From positions 1 through 64,000 of the forward strand of contig CAAEPH010000032.1 of assembly GCA_900757865.1 (NCBI GenBank): 64,000 nt of DNA, in the 5' to 3' direction. The translations under genes were made by a program, and so were the position numbers. Below are positions 1-8,191 of this stretch, one piece after another. A model generated the notes under the pieces. The model did no database searches. It was not told the origin of the DNA and saw only the letters and a list, made by a program, of their open reading frames with translations. Each line of letters starts with the position of its first letter. Position 1 is the stretch's first letter. The stretch comes from an uncultured Sutterella sp. (GTDB taxonomy: Bacteria; Pseudomonadota; Gammaproteobacteria; Burkholderiales; Burkholderiaceae_F).

Positions 1-1
1 A

Positions 2-787
2 TATCGCCACAGTGAAGTAGGCACTGACGCAGGCGTGGGTGATTTCGACACCGACAAAAACGCCTATCAGATAGGTTATGACCTGGGATTGGCTAACGTC
101 AAAGGCTTGAAGCGCTTTGGCGTAGCGCTCGACTACATGAAGGGTGACACTGACTACCGTGACATCATGGGTACGGGTGTGACGGATCGCTTTGGTGTAA
201 CGGCCTACACTACGTGGTATGACGCCAACAATTGGTACGTGGACCTCGTCGGCAAGTGGGGGCGTTTGCATAACTCTTTTGACATCGTGGACAATCGCTC
301 TGAGCGCGTCACGGCAAGCTATAGCACGCACACGTGGTCGGCCTCTGCTGAAGTCGGTCGCAAGTTCTCGGCAGGCCAGTCAGGCTGGTTTATCGAACCC
401 CAGGCGCAGCTTCAGTACACGTACGCGACGGGGGCCACATTCCGAACTAATCAGGGAACGAAAGTTGATCAAAAATCGTTCAACTCGGTGGTGAGTCGTG
501 TGGGTTTCCGCTTGGGCCACGAATGGAAAAACACGAACGCCTATGTCAAGGCCGATTGGTTGCGTGAATGGGCGGGTAAAGAGCGCATGAGTGTAGTGGA
601 CGCGACGACAAACCTGGGGGACTCCGAAGTGAAAATCCAGAACCGTGGCAACTGGTTTGACATGGGGCTGGGATTCCAAAGAGCCCTCTCGAAACGTACG
701 CTTGTGTACCTCGATGCCGAGTATCAGATGGGTAACGACCTCAAACACAGCTTCGAGCTGAATGCGGGCGTGCGCTGGGCGTTTTAA
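2..787 (+). CDS. Autotransporter beta-barrel, C-terminal part (5' end outside window)
   Basis: This is the 3' end of an outer-membrane autotransporter. The frame is open from the left edge, so the passenger domain and signal peptide lie outside; 261 codons are visible. The protein is built of short amphipathic strands rich in Tyr, Trp and Gly with polar turns, and it ends in Gly-Val-Arg-Trp-Ala-Phe. A terminal aromatic of this kind is the usual signal for the BAM complex. A length of about 250 residues matches a standard 12-strand autotransporter domain (family knowledge). Such barrels anchor a secreted or surface-displayed passenger. No partner gene follows; a hairpin at 809-850 may end transcription. 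A second, complete autotransporter lies at 43350-46748. The passenger's function cannot be judged from here. Confidence 0.85.
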   Translation, partial: YRHSEVGTDAGVGDFDTDKNAYQIGYDLGLANVKGLKRFGVALDYMKGDTDYRDIMGTGVTDRFGVTAYTTWYDANNWYVDLVGKWGRLHNSFDIVDNRSERVTASYSTHTWSASAEVGRKFSAGQSGWFIEPQAQLQYTYATGATFRTNQGTKVDQKSFNSVVSRVGFRLGHEWKNTNAYVKADWLREWAGKERMSVVDATTNLGDSEVKIQNRGNWFDMGLGFQRALSKRTLVYLDAEYQMGNDLKHSFELNAGVRWAF

Positions 788-808
788 GCGCTCGTCGAGA
801 TAGTGATG

Positions 809-850
809 GCATGGTGGTCAACTCATCCGTAGGCGAACTGGCCACCATGC
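809..850 (+). terminator. Hairpin after the autotransporter, possible terminator
   Basis: A 12-bp stem (809-820 with 839-850, one G-T pair) encloses an 18-nt loop 22 bases after the stop codon. A short pyrimidine tract follows but no clear run of T, so termination is likely rather than certain. Confidence 0.45.
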
Positions 851-1029
851 TCTCTTTGGCGCCAACGTGGTAGAAGAGTTCCCTCATTAAACAGCGGTAG
901 TTTGCCCACTGTGAATCGCTATACTCGTTTTTGCAATATTTCGTTTCCTTCCACGCCGAGAGCACAAGTGGTGCACCGCTTGGCAGTAAACAACCCTCGA
1001 CTAAAGTCGAAGACTTTGCAACTCTTATT

Positions 1030-1053
1030 AGAGTGTCCGATTTTTTGTGGGCG
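1030..1053 (+). repeat. Left terminal inverted repeat of the IS256-type remnant
   Basis: It matches the reverse complement of 1781-1804 at 19 of 24 positions; the mismatches cluster in the A/T stretch in the middle. Confidence 0.8.
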
Positions 1054-1084
1054 GTGCTGTATGATTTCCATACAAGGAAGCCCT

Positions 1085-1761
1085 ATGAAGAAACAGAACC
1101 ACTCATTTACCGAACTAGACAAGTCCATCGACGAGTTCCTCCAAAAGCGCAAGGAGGCCGGTCAAGGAATTCAGACCGCTACTGAAGCCGAAAGCATCAT
1201 GTCTGTCATGCTTGGGCGTTTGCTTTCCCGAATGCTTGAAGGCGAGATGACGATCATCTCGGCTACCGCTGTGGCGAAGCCAAAATCAGCGAGAACGAAC
1301 GCAACGGCCACACCGCTAAGCGGATCAAGCCCGATACGATCGGAGAAGTCAAAGTCGACATACCAAGAGACCGACAAGGCCGTTTTCTGCCTCGCTACGT
1401 TCCGAAGCACAAGCGCCGTCTCGAGCTTGAGGCTTTTGAGACAAACGACTTGGGCAGAAAGTACCCTGAGATTGGACGCCAATGGCGCTCGGCCTGGGAT
1501 CGAGTCATCCCTTTCTTTGAATTCTCGCCGGAGGTTCGCAGGCTTATTTACACGACCAATGCCATCGAAAGCTTGAATTGTGAGCTGAGGAAAATAACAA
1601 AGATGCGGGCCTCTTTTCCAAACAAGACGGCCCTCATGCAGCTACTGTACCTAGCCGTCAAGAAAGTAAAGCAGAAATGGAAGCGACCTTCTCCGTACTG
1701 GAAGGCGGTTCTTCGAGAGCTTGCTATCCAGCTTGATGCCCGACTTATCCCCCTTTGTTGA
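1085..1761 (+). pseudogene. IS256-family transposase, frameshifted and lacking its catalytic centre
   Basis: The gene starts at ATG 1085 behind an AAGGAA Shine-Dalgarno. The first 55 or so residues read in frame. The reading then shifts near 1247, where the family's Gly-Glu-Met-Asp-Asp-His-Leu-Gly-Tyr block would be, into a frame giving a typical IS256 stretch (an Arg-Asn-Gly motif and a Val-Asp-Ile-Pro-Arg-Asp-Arg motif). From about 1440 the sequence jumps to the family's C-terminal part, with the hallmark Ile-Tyr-Thr-Thr-Asn-Ala-Ile-Glu-Ser at 1546-1572. The roughly 200 residues between, which carry two of the three acidic catalytic residues, are absent. The protein cannot be active. Confidence 0.85.
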
Positions 1762-1780
1762 TTAACAACCCAAAATGGGT

Positions 1781-1804
1781 CGCCCACAAAATTTTTTACA
1801 CTCT
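1781..1804 (-). repeat. Right terminal inverted repeat of the IS256-type remnant
   Basis: This is the partner of 1030-1053 and starts 20 bases after the transposase stop codon. The antitoxin operator begins only 21 bases beyond it, so the element inserted right beside the relB promoter. Confidence 0.8.
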
Positions 1805-1824
1805 CACTTTTGATTCAGTGTAAA

Positions 1825-1851
1825 ACAATGCAAAGCATCTCTTTGCTTTGT
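1825..1851 (+). promoter_or_regulatory. Imperfect palindrome upstream of the antitoxin, probable autoregulatory operator
   Basis: Arms ACAATGCAAAG and CTTTGCTTTGT pair at 10 of 11 positions around a 5-base centre, 46 bases before the relB-like start. RelB/DinJ antitoxins repress their own promoters through palindromes of this kind (family knowledge). That this one is the operator is an inference from position. Confidence 0.5.
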
Positions 1852-1896
1852 GTCATCAATGTTTTATGATTTGGATAAAATAAAAGGAGTAAGCAA

Positions 1897-2178
1897 ATGG
1901 CTACTACCAACATCAATGTCCGTGTCGACACCGAATTGAAACAGGCTGCCGAAGCATTGTTCAATGGCCTCGGCTTGAATATGTCTTCTGCAATCACTAT
2001 GTTCCTTAAGAGCGCTGTAAGTCATGACGGCATACCGTTTGAAGTAAAGCGTAAAGTTCCGAATCCTGATACCGCTGCAGCTCTTGCCAAGTACCATGCT
2101 ATGAAGAAGAATCCTGACAGCTACAAGCGGTATAGTTCTTTTGCTGAGATCATGGATGAGGTCCTTGAAGAGGCTTGA
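1897..2178 (+). CDS. RelB/DinJ-family antitoxin without a recognisable toxin partner
   Basis: This 93-residue protein has the RelB/DinJ layout. An N-terminal ribbon-helix-helix begins Asn-Ile-Asn-Val-Arg-Val-Asp and continues through a Leu-Gly-Leu-Asn-Met-Ser-Ser-Ala-Ile turn typical of DinJ. A charged C-terminal tail, which normally wraps the cognate RelE or YafQ ribonuclease, follows. Shine-Dalgarno AAGGAG lies 8 bases before the ATG. In a working module the toxin gene follows within a few bases or overlaps. Here the next 430 bases hold no full-length ORF, only an 18-codon ORF at 2205-2261 that might be a toxin remnant. The gene may persist as a repressor or as an anti-addiction antitoxin. 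Family assignment is secure; its current role is not. Confidence 0.85.
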   Translation: MATTNINVRVDTELKQAAEALFNGLGLNMSSAITMFLKSAVSHDGIPFEVKRKVPNPDTAAALAKYHAMKKNPDSYKRYSSFAEIMDEVLEEA

Positions 2179-2614
2179 AATTTTAATATTCAGCATCGAA
2201 TAGCATGAGGAAGAGAAGCAAAAAACGGGATTGGGAAATGTCGAAACAAATTAGAGGATAATTCGTAGAAAAGGATGTCGAGTTGACAACCTAAAAATGC
2301 AAACAGCTGGACTGCTATGCCTAGTACCCTCACGATGTAAAGGCATCCATTTGTCGACCAATACCCGGGGCTCGTTGACCATTTTCCAACAACTAGGGTT
2401 GATACCTAGCTCGGCTCGCCCTAACCCAAACCTTGATGACTTTTTCCGACGTGAAACGCCTGCGATGCCGTAAAGTTCACCTCACGGTCACTCGGGGAGC
2501 ACCTCAAAACTTTCCTAGAATCGTTTCCCCCTCGAGCCCCGAGCGCGACCGCAACGATTTGAGCCCACGTTGGGCTTCACACACTCCAGAGACAAATCAA
2601 AAAAGGTGAACACA
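2179..2614. other. Intergenic region between the antitoxin and the binding-protein gene
   Basis: No convincing gene is present. It contains a short ORF of 18 codons (2205-2261) that may be toxin debris and a small CTAGG/CCTAG dyad near 2395-2411. It presumably also holds the promoter of the downstream binding-protein gene, though no strong sigma-70 box was identified. Confidence 0.5.
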
Positions 2615-3385
2615 ATGCTAAAAAAACTTGGTGTATTCGCGCTAGCCGGCGCCCTGCTTTCCTCCTCAGCTCTACTTTCCGCCAAGGACCTGCGAGTGGC
2701 CACGAACCCGACGTACGCACCCTTTGAAATGGTGGATTCGTCCACGGGCAAAATCGTGGGCTTTGAAGTCGATTTGATGGAAGCCATGGGCAAATTAACC
2801 GGCAACACCATCCAATGGGTCAATATGGACTTTGATGGCATTATCCCGGCCGTCACCACCGGTATGGTCGACATGGCCGCCTCGGGCTTTTCCATTAATG
2901 AGAAGCGCAAAAAGAAGGTGGATTTCTTGCAACCCTTTTTTGAGTCCGGGCTAGCCATTATCATCAACAAAGATAACGACGGGAAGATCAAAGGCATGGC
3001 CGACTTGAAAGGCAAAAAGGTGGCCGTACAAATGGGCACGATTGGGCACGACAAAGCCAAAGAAATCCCGGACGTGAAAATCTCCGCGTTTAACCAAGTG
3101 GGTGAAGCGATGATGGAATTGGCTAACAACGGTGTAGATGCCGTGATCAACTCCGCACCGGCCACGGTTTATATGATTAGCGTTAATCCGAAACTCATGA
3201 AGCACACTGAGTTGCTCCCTGACCTTCTCAACCACGGGCAAACCGCCATGGTGGTTCCTAAGGGCAACAAAGCCTTGGCCGACGAGATGAACAAGGCGCT
3301 CAGCACGCTTAAAGCCAACGGTACGTATAGCGCTATCTATAAGAAGTGGTTTAAGACCGAACCGCCCGCGAACCTCTTAAAATAA
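2615..3385 (+). CDS. Amino-acid ABC transporter periplasmic binding protein (GlnH/HisJ type)
   Basis: This 256-residue family 3 solute-binding protein captures a polar or charged amino acid in the periplasm for an ABC importer. A signal peptide of about 23 residues (Lys-Lys, hydrophobic core, Ser-Ala then Lys-Asp) has no lipobox cysteine. The mature part opens with the family's beta strand Leu-Arg-Val-Ala-Thr-Asn-Pro-Thr-Tyr-Ala-Pro-Phe. The ligand-binding stretches around Gly-Phe-Glu-Val-Asp-Leu, Asp-Met-Ala-Ala-Ser-Gly and Gly-Thr-Ile-Gly-His-Asp are present. ATG 2615 was chosen over an upstream start because the signal peptide begins there and AAGGTG lies 8 bases before it. No permease or ATPase gene is adjacent, so it must use components encoded elsewhere. 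A strong hairpin terminator follows. Substrate is not determinable. Confidence 0.9.
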   Translation: MLKKLGVFALAGALLSSSALLSAKDLRVATNPTYAPFEMVDSSTGKIVGFEVDLMEAMGKLTGNTIQWVNMDFDGIIPAVTTGMVDMAASGFSINEKRKKKVDFLQPFFESGLAIIINKDNDGKIKGMADLKGKKVAVQMGTIGHDKAKEIPDVKISAFNQVGEAMMELANNGVDAVINSAPATVYMISVNPKLMKHTELLPDLLNHGQTAMVVPKGNKALADEMNKALSTLKANGTYSAIYKKWFKTEPPANLLK

Positions 3386-3413
3386 TTCGCCCCGGGCACT
3401 TACGTCTACCACA

Positions 3414-4816
3414 TCACCGCCAACCCCATCGGGAGAGCCGAAAAGCCACACGTTTTCGGCTCTCCCTATCGTTTAAGAGCTGTCGTTTGAAGGGCTGCAT
3501 TTTAAGTGCTGCATATGGACAGGTTTTCGGCCGCCTCTTTTGGAGCGCTTTGAGGATCTCAATTTCCTGGTCCCAGCTCAGGACATCTCGAGACGTTCGC
3601 TCGTACATCGTCTGGCCATCTCGCCATCCTGGCCAATACCTCTTCAAGTCACGATTGACCATTCGCAAAGGACGGTCGGCGATCACCGCGTCGTAAATCG
3701 TGTCAAATTCAAGCGGAATCGTGAGGTCGTTATTTTTGCAAAAATCCTCGACTTGCGAGAGTGTCATCAACGCTTCTGAATGAAGATCGTGGATATTGTC
3801 ATGCGAGAAATGCTCCACATAATGCGCTTTTCCAACTCGCCCCAACCGTGCTTTGAACCAAAGCTCGAGCTTTCCGTGGACTTGATATTGCTGATCGTAA
3901 CTCTCAAGGAAGCGCTTATCCGCATCCCAAGACAGTCGCACGCGTTTCTCTTTCAAGAGTTCACGCTGGGCCTCGTTTTTCGCATCCACCGTTGGCATCT
4001 TGCCGACAAAAAAGCGAATACGCTCTTTAATCGACTCCGTATACTCGATCGCCTTTTGCTCTGGCTCACGCTGCTCGGTCCAATCGAGTTCACCCACCCA
4101 CCCTTTTTGCAACTCGTCGGGCATCGCCTCTAGCGCCTTACGTAAGACCCAGGTTTGCCAATAGCCCGACATGGTACAAAACGGCCAGAATTCAAAACGA
4201 AGTTAGAGACGCTTGGTATCGACCTTTCGCTCAACGAGCTCGTAGTCGAGGCGGAAAAAGTAATCAAAAAACGCTTTGATTTTTTCGTTGCGTGCTTTGG
4301 AGTTCACACGAAGGCCTTGCGCGCGACACTGCTCGATGCAGTCCGGGGAAAACGTCCACACCAACTTCAATCGTTCACGAAAAGGCCACGTCACTGCGCG
4401 TTTGACCAACAGGTCGGCAGCCGCCTTCGAGCCCCTTTGTAGATAGGCTTGATGCCCAAGGAGTTGATGGTTAATACTGCCGAAATACTGAAAGGCATAA
4501 CGACCTTGCAACATTTGCCAACGCGTCGACATCTCACCGTACGGGATATAAGGACCCATACGCGTATCAAACCGCATGCAAGCTCGAGCGCGCTAGAGGG
4601 GATCCGTGAGCGCTTCAAGAGCGCGCAAGTAGGCTCGCCCAAAGCGATCTCCCTCGTCTGTGGCAAGCCACTTTGTGCGTTTGGTGCGCTCCTTACAACC
4701 ACGCCACCAAATCATAGAGCGACGTGGCCCTCTCCCAGTCCACTTTAGGTAGCGGTTTTAAGAGTTCCACCACCGTGAGTTCACTCTCGGGCATCCTTCG
4801 TTTTGGCTTTTGGCAT
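3414..4816 (-). pseudogene. Unrecognised gene of about 465 codons, broken by stops and frameshifts
   Basis: I do not recognise the product. A good Shine-Dalgarno (AGGAG, 9 bases before ATG 4816) starts a frame that ends after 11 codons. An overlapping frame from 4794 runs 33 codons. A third frame then carries the rest but is interrupted by TAG at 4595-4593 and TAA at 4205-4203. Both stops lie in the same frame as the long segments 4577-4206 and 4172-3414, so those segments read as one protein with nonsense changes rather than as separate genes. The recovered sequence is rich in Arg, Lys, Trp and Phe and looks soluble. The end overlaps a bidirectional terminator, implying a late frameshift too. 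Alternatively two or three short genes exist here, but the segments lack their own ribosome sites. Confidence 0.6.
3431..3466. terminator. Bidirectional intrinsic terminator
   Basis: A perfect 14-bp stem (GGGAGAGCCGAAAA with its complement) encloses an 8-base loop 46 bases after the binding-protein gene. The A and T runs at the inner ends let it act in both directions. It overlaps the last codons of the minus-strand reading frame at 3414-4816, which suggests that frame now reads past its original stop. Confidence 0.85.
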
Positions 4817-4880
4817 AGGATAAGGTCTCCTGTTGGGGTGAGCTGAGGGAAGCAAAGTCATGAGGGTTTGCGCTCGCACA

Positions 4881-6152
4881 CTATAGCATCGCGGGCGTCA
4901 CGACGGGCGGTTGCTCAACGGCAAAAATGTGCCCCTCTACGTAACTCTTTAGCACATCGTGGCTCATCGCGATCACGTCACCCACGGTATAGCTTTCTTC
5001 GTTTTCATGCGTAATCGCCACACTGCTGGGCATTTTGGCAAAAAGTCGCACGGTCCCTGCGGCAAGCGCCAGCGTCAGGTCACTGACGGGTTGCATGCGC
5101 ACCGTCACACGCACAACCGTCAACTGGTTGAGGAACGCTTCAAGTCCGCCGGGACGCTCTTGGAGCTCCTTGGGGAAGGTTAAATGCTTGAGCGACTCTC
5201 GTACAAACGGTGGGCAGTATGTGAGCGAATCGGCGGCGTGCTCCACAAAGAGCGCATAGGGTCCCACCATCACGTAGAGGCCACCGGGGATCGCTTGAAT
5301 GTGCTCCGGGGTAATCCCGAGGTAGCGAAGCTTTCGATAAAAGAGATCAAAGTCGAAAGCTTCACCCAACCAAACAAAATGAAATTCGCCGTTCACTTTG
5401 CGTAAGTACGAAATAAGGTGCTTATCGGTCTCAGCGACCAAAGCTTGACGCTCCGCCTGAAGGCGTTCGATGCTCAGCTGGACAGCCATCTCTTCTTCGT
5501 GCTCCTTGACAGCAGCGATGGCCATCAAGTCGCCGGGCGCCTCGATCAACTCGATTTCGTCTTCGGTGTCCGGCTCCACGTCGGGAAACACGACGTCGGT
5601 ACTCTCGAAGCGCTCGTCAAAGTCCATCAGATGTAAGGCCAGTTGATCCTTGCAATCCTCATCATCGTCTCGGCTTACGCTATCGATGATTGCCACGAGG
5701 TCACTCTCGCTCGTTTTGAGCACCGTCTCGGGCAACACACTTTCGGAATAAAAGTCCCACATCAGCACTTCGGGCACGCGACAGATAGCCTTCAAAAGGC
5801 GACCTATATCCGCCATCGCCTTGTCGTCATGCTTCGGGTATGACGCGGTAAGTTCCATCATACTGACATATTGCCCACGATAGCGCTTGATCGTCTTCTT
5901 TTGCGCTTTGCACACTTTAGCAATGCGTGCAACGCCCACGTCTTTTTCAGTCGCTAACAGGTTACTCATCGTGATCGCACAAAAGACCGAAGGCCCTTTG
6001 GCTAAAAGCTCATCGTCCTCGTCAACGAGCACATCATATTTCTTTCCAAACGCACTGCTCAAACACGCAGGATCAAACTTTTCGGTGAGAATAAAGTTAG
6101 CAACAAAATACGTTTTGGTCGTTGAATTTTTCTTTGTTGTACGACGAGACAT
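4881..6152 (-). CDS. Unrecognised acidic protein with two copies of a DUF4261-like domain
   Basis: This 423-residue protein has no signal peptide or membrane segment. It appears to hold two similar domains (about residues 14-150 and 256-385) joined by a very acidic segment and a helix-forming Glu/Gln-rich stretch (about 200-250). The second domain aligns by eye with the single domain of the next gene upstream. Shared features are Gly-Ile-Thr-Pro-Glu-His versus Gly-Leu-Thr-Ala-Glu-His, then Gly-Pro followed by hydrophobic residues, then Met-x-Pro-Val-Ser, all with similar spacing. The layout resembles DUF4261, which is only a guess. Start ATG 6152 has GGGAGA 8 bases upstream. It is likely co-transcribed with the genes at 6272 and 3414. 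Function unknown. Confidence 0.6.
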   Translation of the reverse strand: MSRRTTKKNSTTKTYFVANFILTEKFDPACLSSAFGKKYDVLVDEDDELLAKGPSVFCAITMSNLLATEKDVGVARIAKVCKAQKKTIKRYRGQYVSMMELTASYPKHDDKAMADIGRLLKAICRVPEVLMWDFYSESVLPETVLKTSESDLVAIIDSVSRDDDEDCKDQLALHLMDFDERFESTDVVFPDVEPDTEDEIELIEAPGDLMAIAAVKEHEEEMAVQLSIERLQAERQALVAETDKHLISYLRKVNGEFHFVWLGEAFDFDLFYRKLRYLGITPEHIQAIPGGLYVMVGPYALFVEHAADSLTYCPPFVRESLKHLTFPKELQERPGGLEAFLNQLTVVRVTVRMQPVSDLTLALAAGTVRLFAKMPSSVAITHENEESYTVGDVIAMSHDVLKSYVEGHIFAVEQPPVVTPAML

Positions 6153-6271
6153 CGTGCGTCTCCCATGATGAAAAGGTTACTGTACTTGGACGGCGACGTG
6201 GTGCAGAAGCGCTCGAAAGGAGAAATGGGTGGCTCTTTCATCCTTCCCTTGAGCGCTAACGCTGGCCTGCG

Positions 6272-6919
6272 CTAGGATAAAACGTTATTGCCCCCGGGCA
6301 TCATCCAGCCCGTCGCGGGGGCTTTCGACTCGGGCGTCTCACTGCCGGCCTCATCGTCACCGTCGCTCACGCTTACCGGTTCGACCGCTTGGAGAATGGG
6401 TTTGAGATGCTCCCAAATGTGATCCAAGAGAGGCTCGGTTCTCTTAGCACAGCGCCGCAACGTTGCGACGTTCACCGGGGGTTTGTACGAAAAGAGCATC
6501 CCCAACACGCCGTCTTGCGTCCATAGTCGGATCAACAGTTGAGTCAAGGCAAAGAGCGCCACTTGACTCACCGGTGTCATGTCGTAGCGCACGTAGAGAA
6601 GGTCTAAGTCTTCAAAATGTCGCGTATTCGTAAATTTGGCTTCCTTTAGTGCTCTTTTGGTAAAGGAGAGCTCATCGACAAACTGATCGTGGACCTCGTG
6701 ATCAATGGTGGTCATCAAGAGTTTCACGGGACCAAAGGTGATCTGAAGCGACTCTTCGCCTCGAAGCAGCATGTGTTCGGCTGTGAGCCCCTGCAGGGCT
6801 AATTCGCTCGCCAAGCCCCTGAGACTAAAGGGGCGATTCAGCACCAAAAAGCCCGTGTACATGAGGCTTTCGAGGTTGTCCAAATAATCGTCCTCGACGT
6901 AATCGGTGGGTGTTTGCAT
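6272..6919 (-). CDS. Unrecognised protein, single DUF4261-like domain
   Basis: This 215-residue soluble protein is probably co-transcribed with the larger paralogue 119 bases downstream. GAGGAG sits 8 bases before the ATG. Residues 20-148 form the domain shared with that paralogue. It opens Met-Tyr-Thr-Gly-Phe-Leu-Val-Leu, which is how DUF4261 proteins commonly open. A central acidic/His segment follows, and then Asp-Met-Thr-Pro-Val-Ser leading into a hydrophobic helix. The last 35 residues are acidic and Pro/Gly-rich and look disordered. DUF4261-type proteins occur near immunity-protein families, but nothing here proves such a role. Repeated paralogous domains in adjacent genes suggest local duplication. 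Confidence 0.55.
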   Translation of the reverse strand: MQTPTDYVEDDYLDNLESLMYTGFLVLNRPFSLRGLASELALQGLTAEHMLLRGEESLQITFGPVKLLMTTIDHEVHDQFVDELSFTKRALKEAKFTNTRHFEDLDLLYVRYDMTPVSQVALFALTQLLIRLWTQDGVLGMLFSYKPPVNVATLRRCAKRTEPLLDHIWEHLKPILQAVEPVSVSDGDDEAGSETPESKAPATGWMMPGGNNVLS

Positions 6920-7230
6920 GACGGGATTCTCCTCAACAAAAAAGACGACAAAAGGGCGACGTTGGGTGCGTCGGATGGGTGAGCAAAACCTTTATGAACA
7001 ACACCCTGGCACTGAACGTAAAGCAAGAGGCGGTGCAGTGAGAAAGCGATGAGGTGTTATAGCGTTGAAGCATTCAGAAAAGCGTTTAAAAAGGTTTTCT
7101 CAATGCAAAGACACTGATGGCACTCAGTGTGACCGGTCGTCTCATGGCTTTTCTATCGGCTTGTCGCTTGGCTTTTCGCTTAAGCTCGTTCTTGGCTTTC
7201 GTTTTCTGGTTTTAGGTGGAAGCCTTCTCG
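6920..7230. other. Intergenic stretch between minus-strand hypotheticals
   Basis: No gene was accepted here. The minus strand has a Lys/Arg-rich open stretch just beyond the stop of the gene at 7231-7749, in another frame and without a start codon, which could be a displaced C-terminus of that gene. Confidence 0.4.
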
Positions 7231-7749
7231 CTAGGTACGATCGTCGCGAGCTTCGCACTCGTCGCGATAGCGCGCCGCGTCCGCGCGCTCTTGGTCATCG
7301 TCTTTCACGCCCTGCTCACCACCGGCTAAGAGCACGTCGGCCAAATCTTCCCCGCGATAGTTCATCCCAGCGATGTGTTTGACGCGCTTTAAGGGCCCTT
7401 CCCACACACGGTGGAGTCCTTCTTTACTAAAGGCCACGACATAGCGGTGCTTGAAATAGACCAAAATTTGAACGGCTTCCATGCCCCCGTCTTCGGTGCG
7501 ACGTCCAAGCGTAAACGCGTGACGGCTCTCGCCCCCGGTGACGACCGAGACCCAATCTTCAATCGGAAATTCAATCGCCTGATCGACCGGTCCCATTTCC
7601 ACCACGACCGTGACGGTACTGTCTTTGAGAAGCGGAAACTGCTCTTCTAAAAGGGCGTAGCTCGGCAGCCCCTCCTCGACCTGCGCGTCATCGCTTTTCG
7701 CTAAATGATCAATCGTTCTATCTATCCAACCGTATCTATCGTGTCCCAT
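7231..7749 (-). CDS. Unrecognised hypothetical protein, first gene of the minus-strand cluster
   Basis: This 172-residue acidic soluble protein has no signal peptide and no membrane segment. The middle (about residues 45-130) alternates hydrophobic residues in a beta-rich pattern, including Val-Thr-Val-Val-Val-Glu-Met and Gln-Ile-Leu-Val-Tyr-Phe. The C-terminal 30 residues are highly charged. The start at ATG 7749 has no strong Shine-Dalgarno, so the true start could be slightly different. It leads a run of same-strand genes ending near 3414 and is separated from them by about 310 bases. I do not recognise a family. A Lys/Arg-rich frame immediately after the stop hints that the C-terminus may have been changed by a frameshift. 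Confidence 0.5.
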   Translation of the reverse strand: MGHDRYGWIDRTIDHLAKSDDAQVEEGLPSYALLEEQFPLLKDSTVTVVVEMGPVDQAIEFPIEDWVSVVTGGESRHAFTLGRRTEDGGMEAVQILVYFKHRYVVAFSKEGLHRVWEGPLKRVKHIAGMNYRGEDLADVLLAGGEQGVKDDDQERADAARYRDECEARDDRT

Positions 7750-7856
7750 GGTGACTCTGTCTACACTAAAAACTGACTAAAAAAGTGGCTAAACCGTTGG
7801 CACCTCTCACGAAAAACGCAGAAATACCCGTATTCCTTAATGATAAAGCCTTTTAG

Positions 7857-7881
7857 AGGTGCTCGCCAATGAAGAGCACCT
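7857..7881. promoter_or_regulatory. Perfect inverted repeat in a divergent promoter region
   Basis: Arms AGGTGCTC and GAGCACCT are separated by 9 bases, between the divergent genes at 7749 (minus) and 8192 (plus). No T run follows on either strand, so an operator is more likely than a terminator. The rest of 7750-8191 shows no gene. Confidence 0.4.
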
Positions 7882-8191
7882 GCCTTGAGCGACGGATGAG
7901 CGACCTGTGCGACGGCAAAACGTAAACAGTGCATCCCAAGTATTCAAAATGCCCGAGATGACCGGGACGCCTCTGTGTACTTACAATCGTTAACACTCTT
8001 TGCTTTTCGCGCAATCGACTCGTAACGCACAAAGCTTACCTTGAGGTAACCCACTCACGGCGCAGTAACCTCTTGATCGCCTCCTGTCGTGCACGTAGAC
8101 TAGGTCTCAACACGGGTGAGAGAGCCTTGAGGCAATGCCCTCAAAGCCTGTCTCTCTTCAAGAAAGTCTTTTTATCTTCAAGGATTTAGTC

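Larger units (their letters stand above)
1030..1804 (+). mobile_element. IS256-type insertion sequence, internally deleted remnant
   Basis: A 775-bp element is bounded by imperfect 24-bp terminal inverted repeats, 1030-1053 and 1781-1804. Nineteen of 24 positions match, with shared outer AGAGTGT and inner TTTTGTGGGCG blocks. It contains only the two ends of a Mutator/IS256-type transposase gene. A full IS256 is about 1.3 kb, so roughly half is missing, including the region that holds the catalytic DDE residues. The 8-9 bases flanking the two ends (ACTCTTATT and CACTTTTGA) do not form the target duplication expected for this family. The insertion is therefore old or rearranged. The element cannot move itself but could in principle be mobilised in trans by a related transposase. 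Confidence 0.85.
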
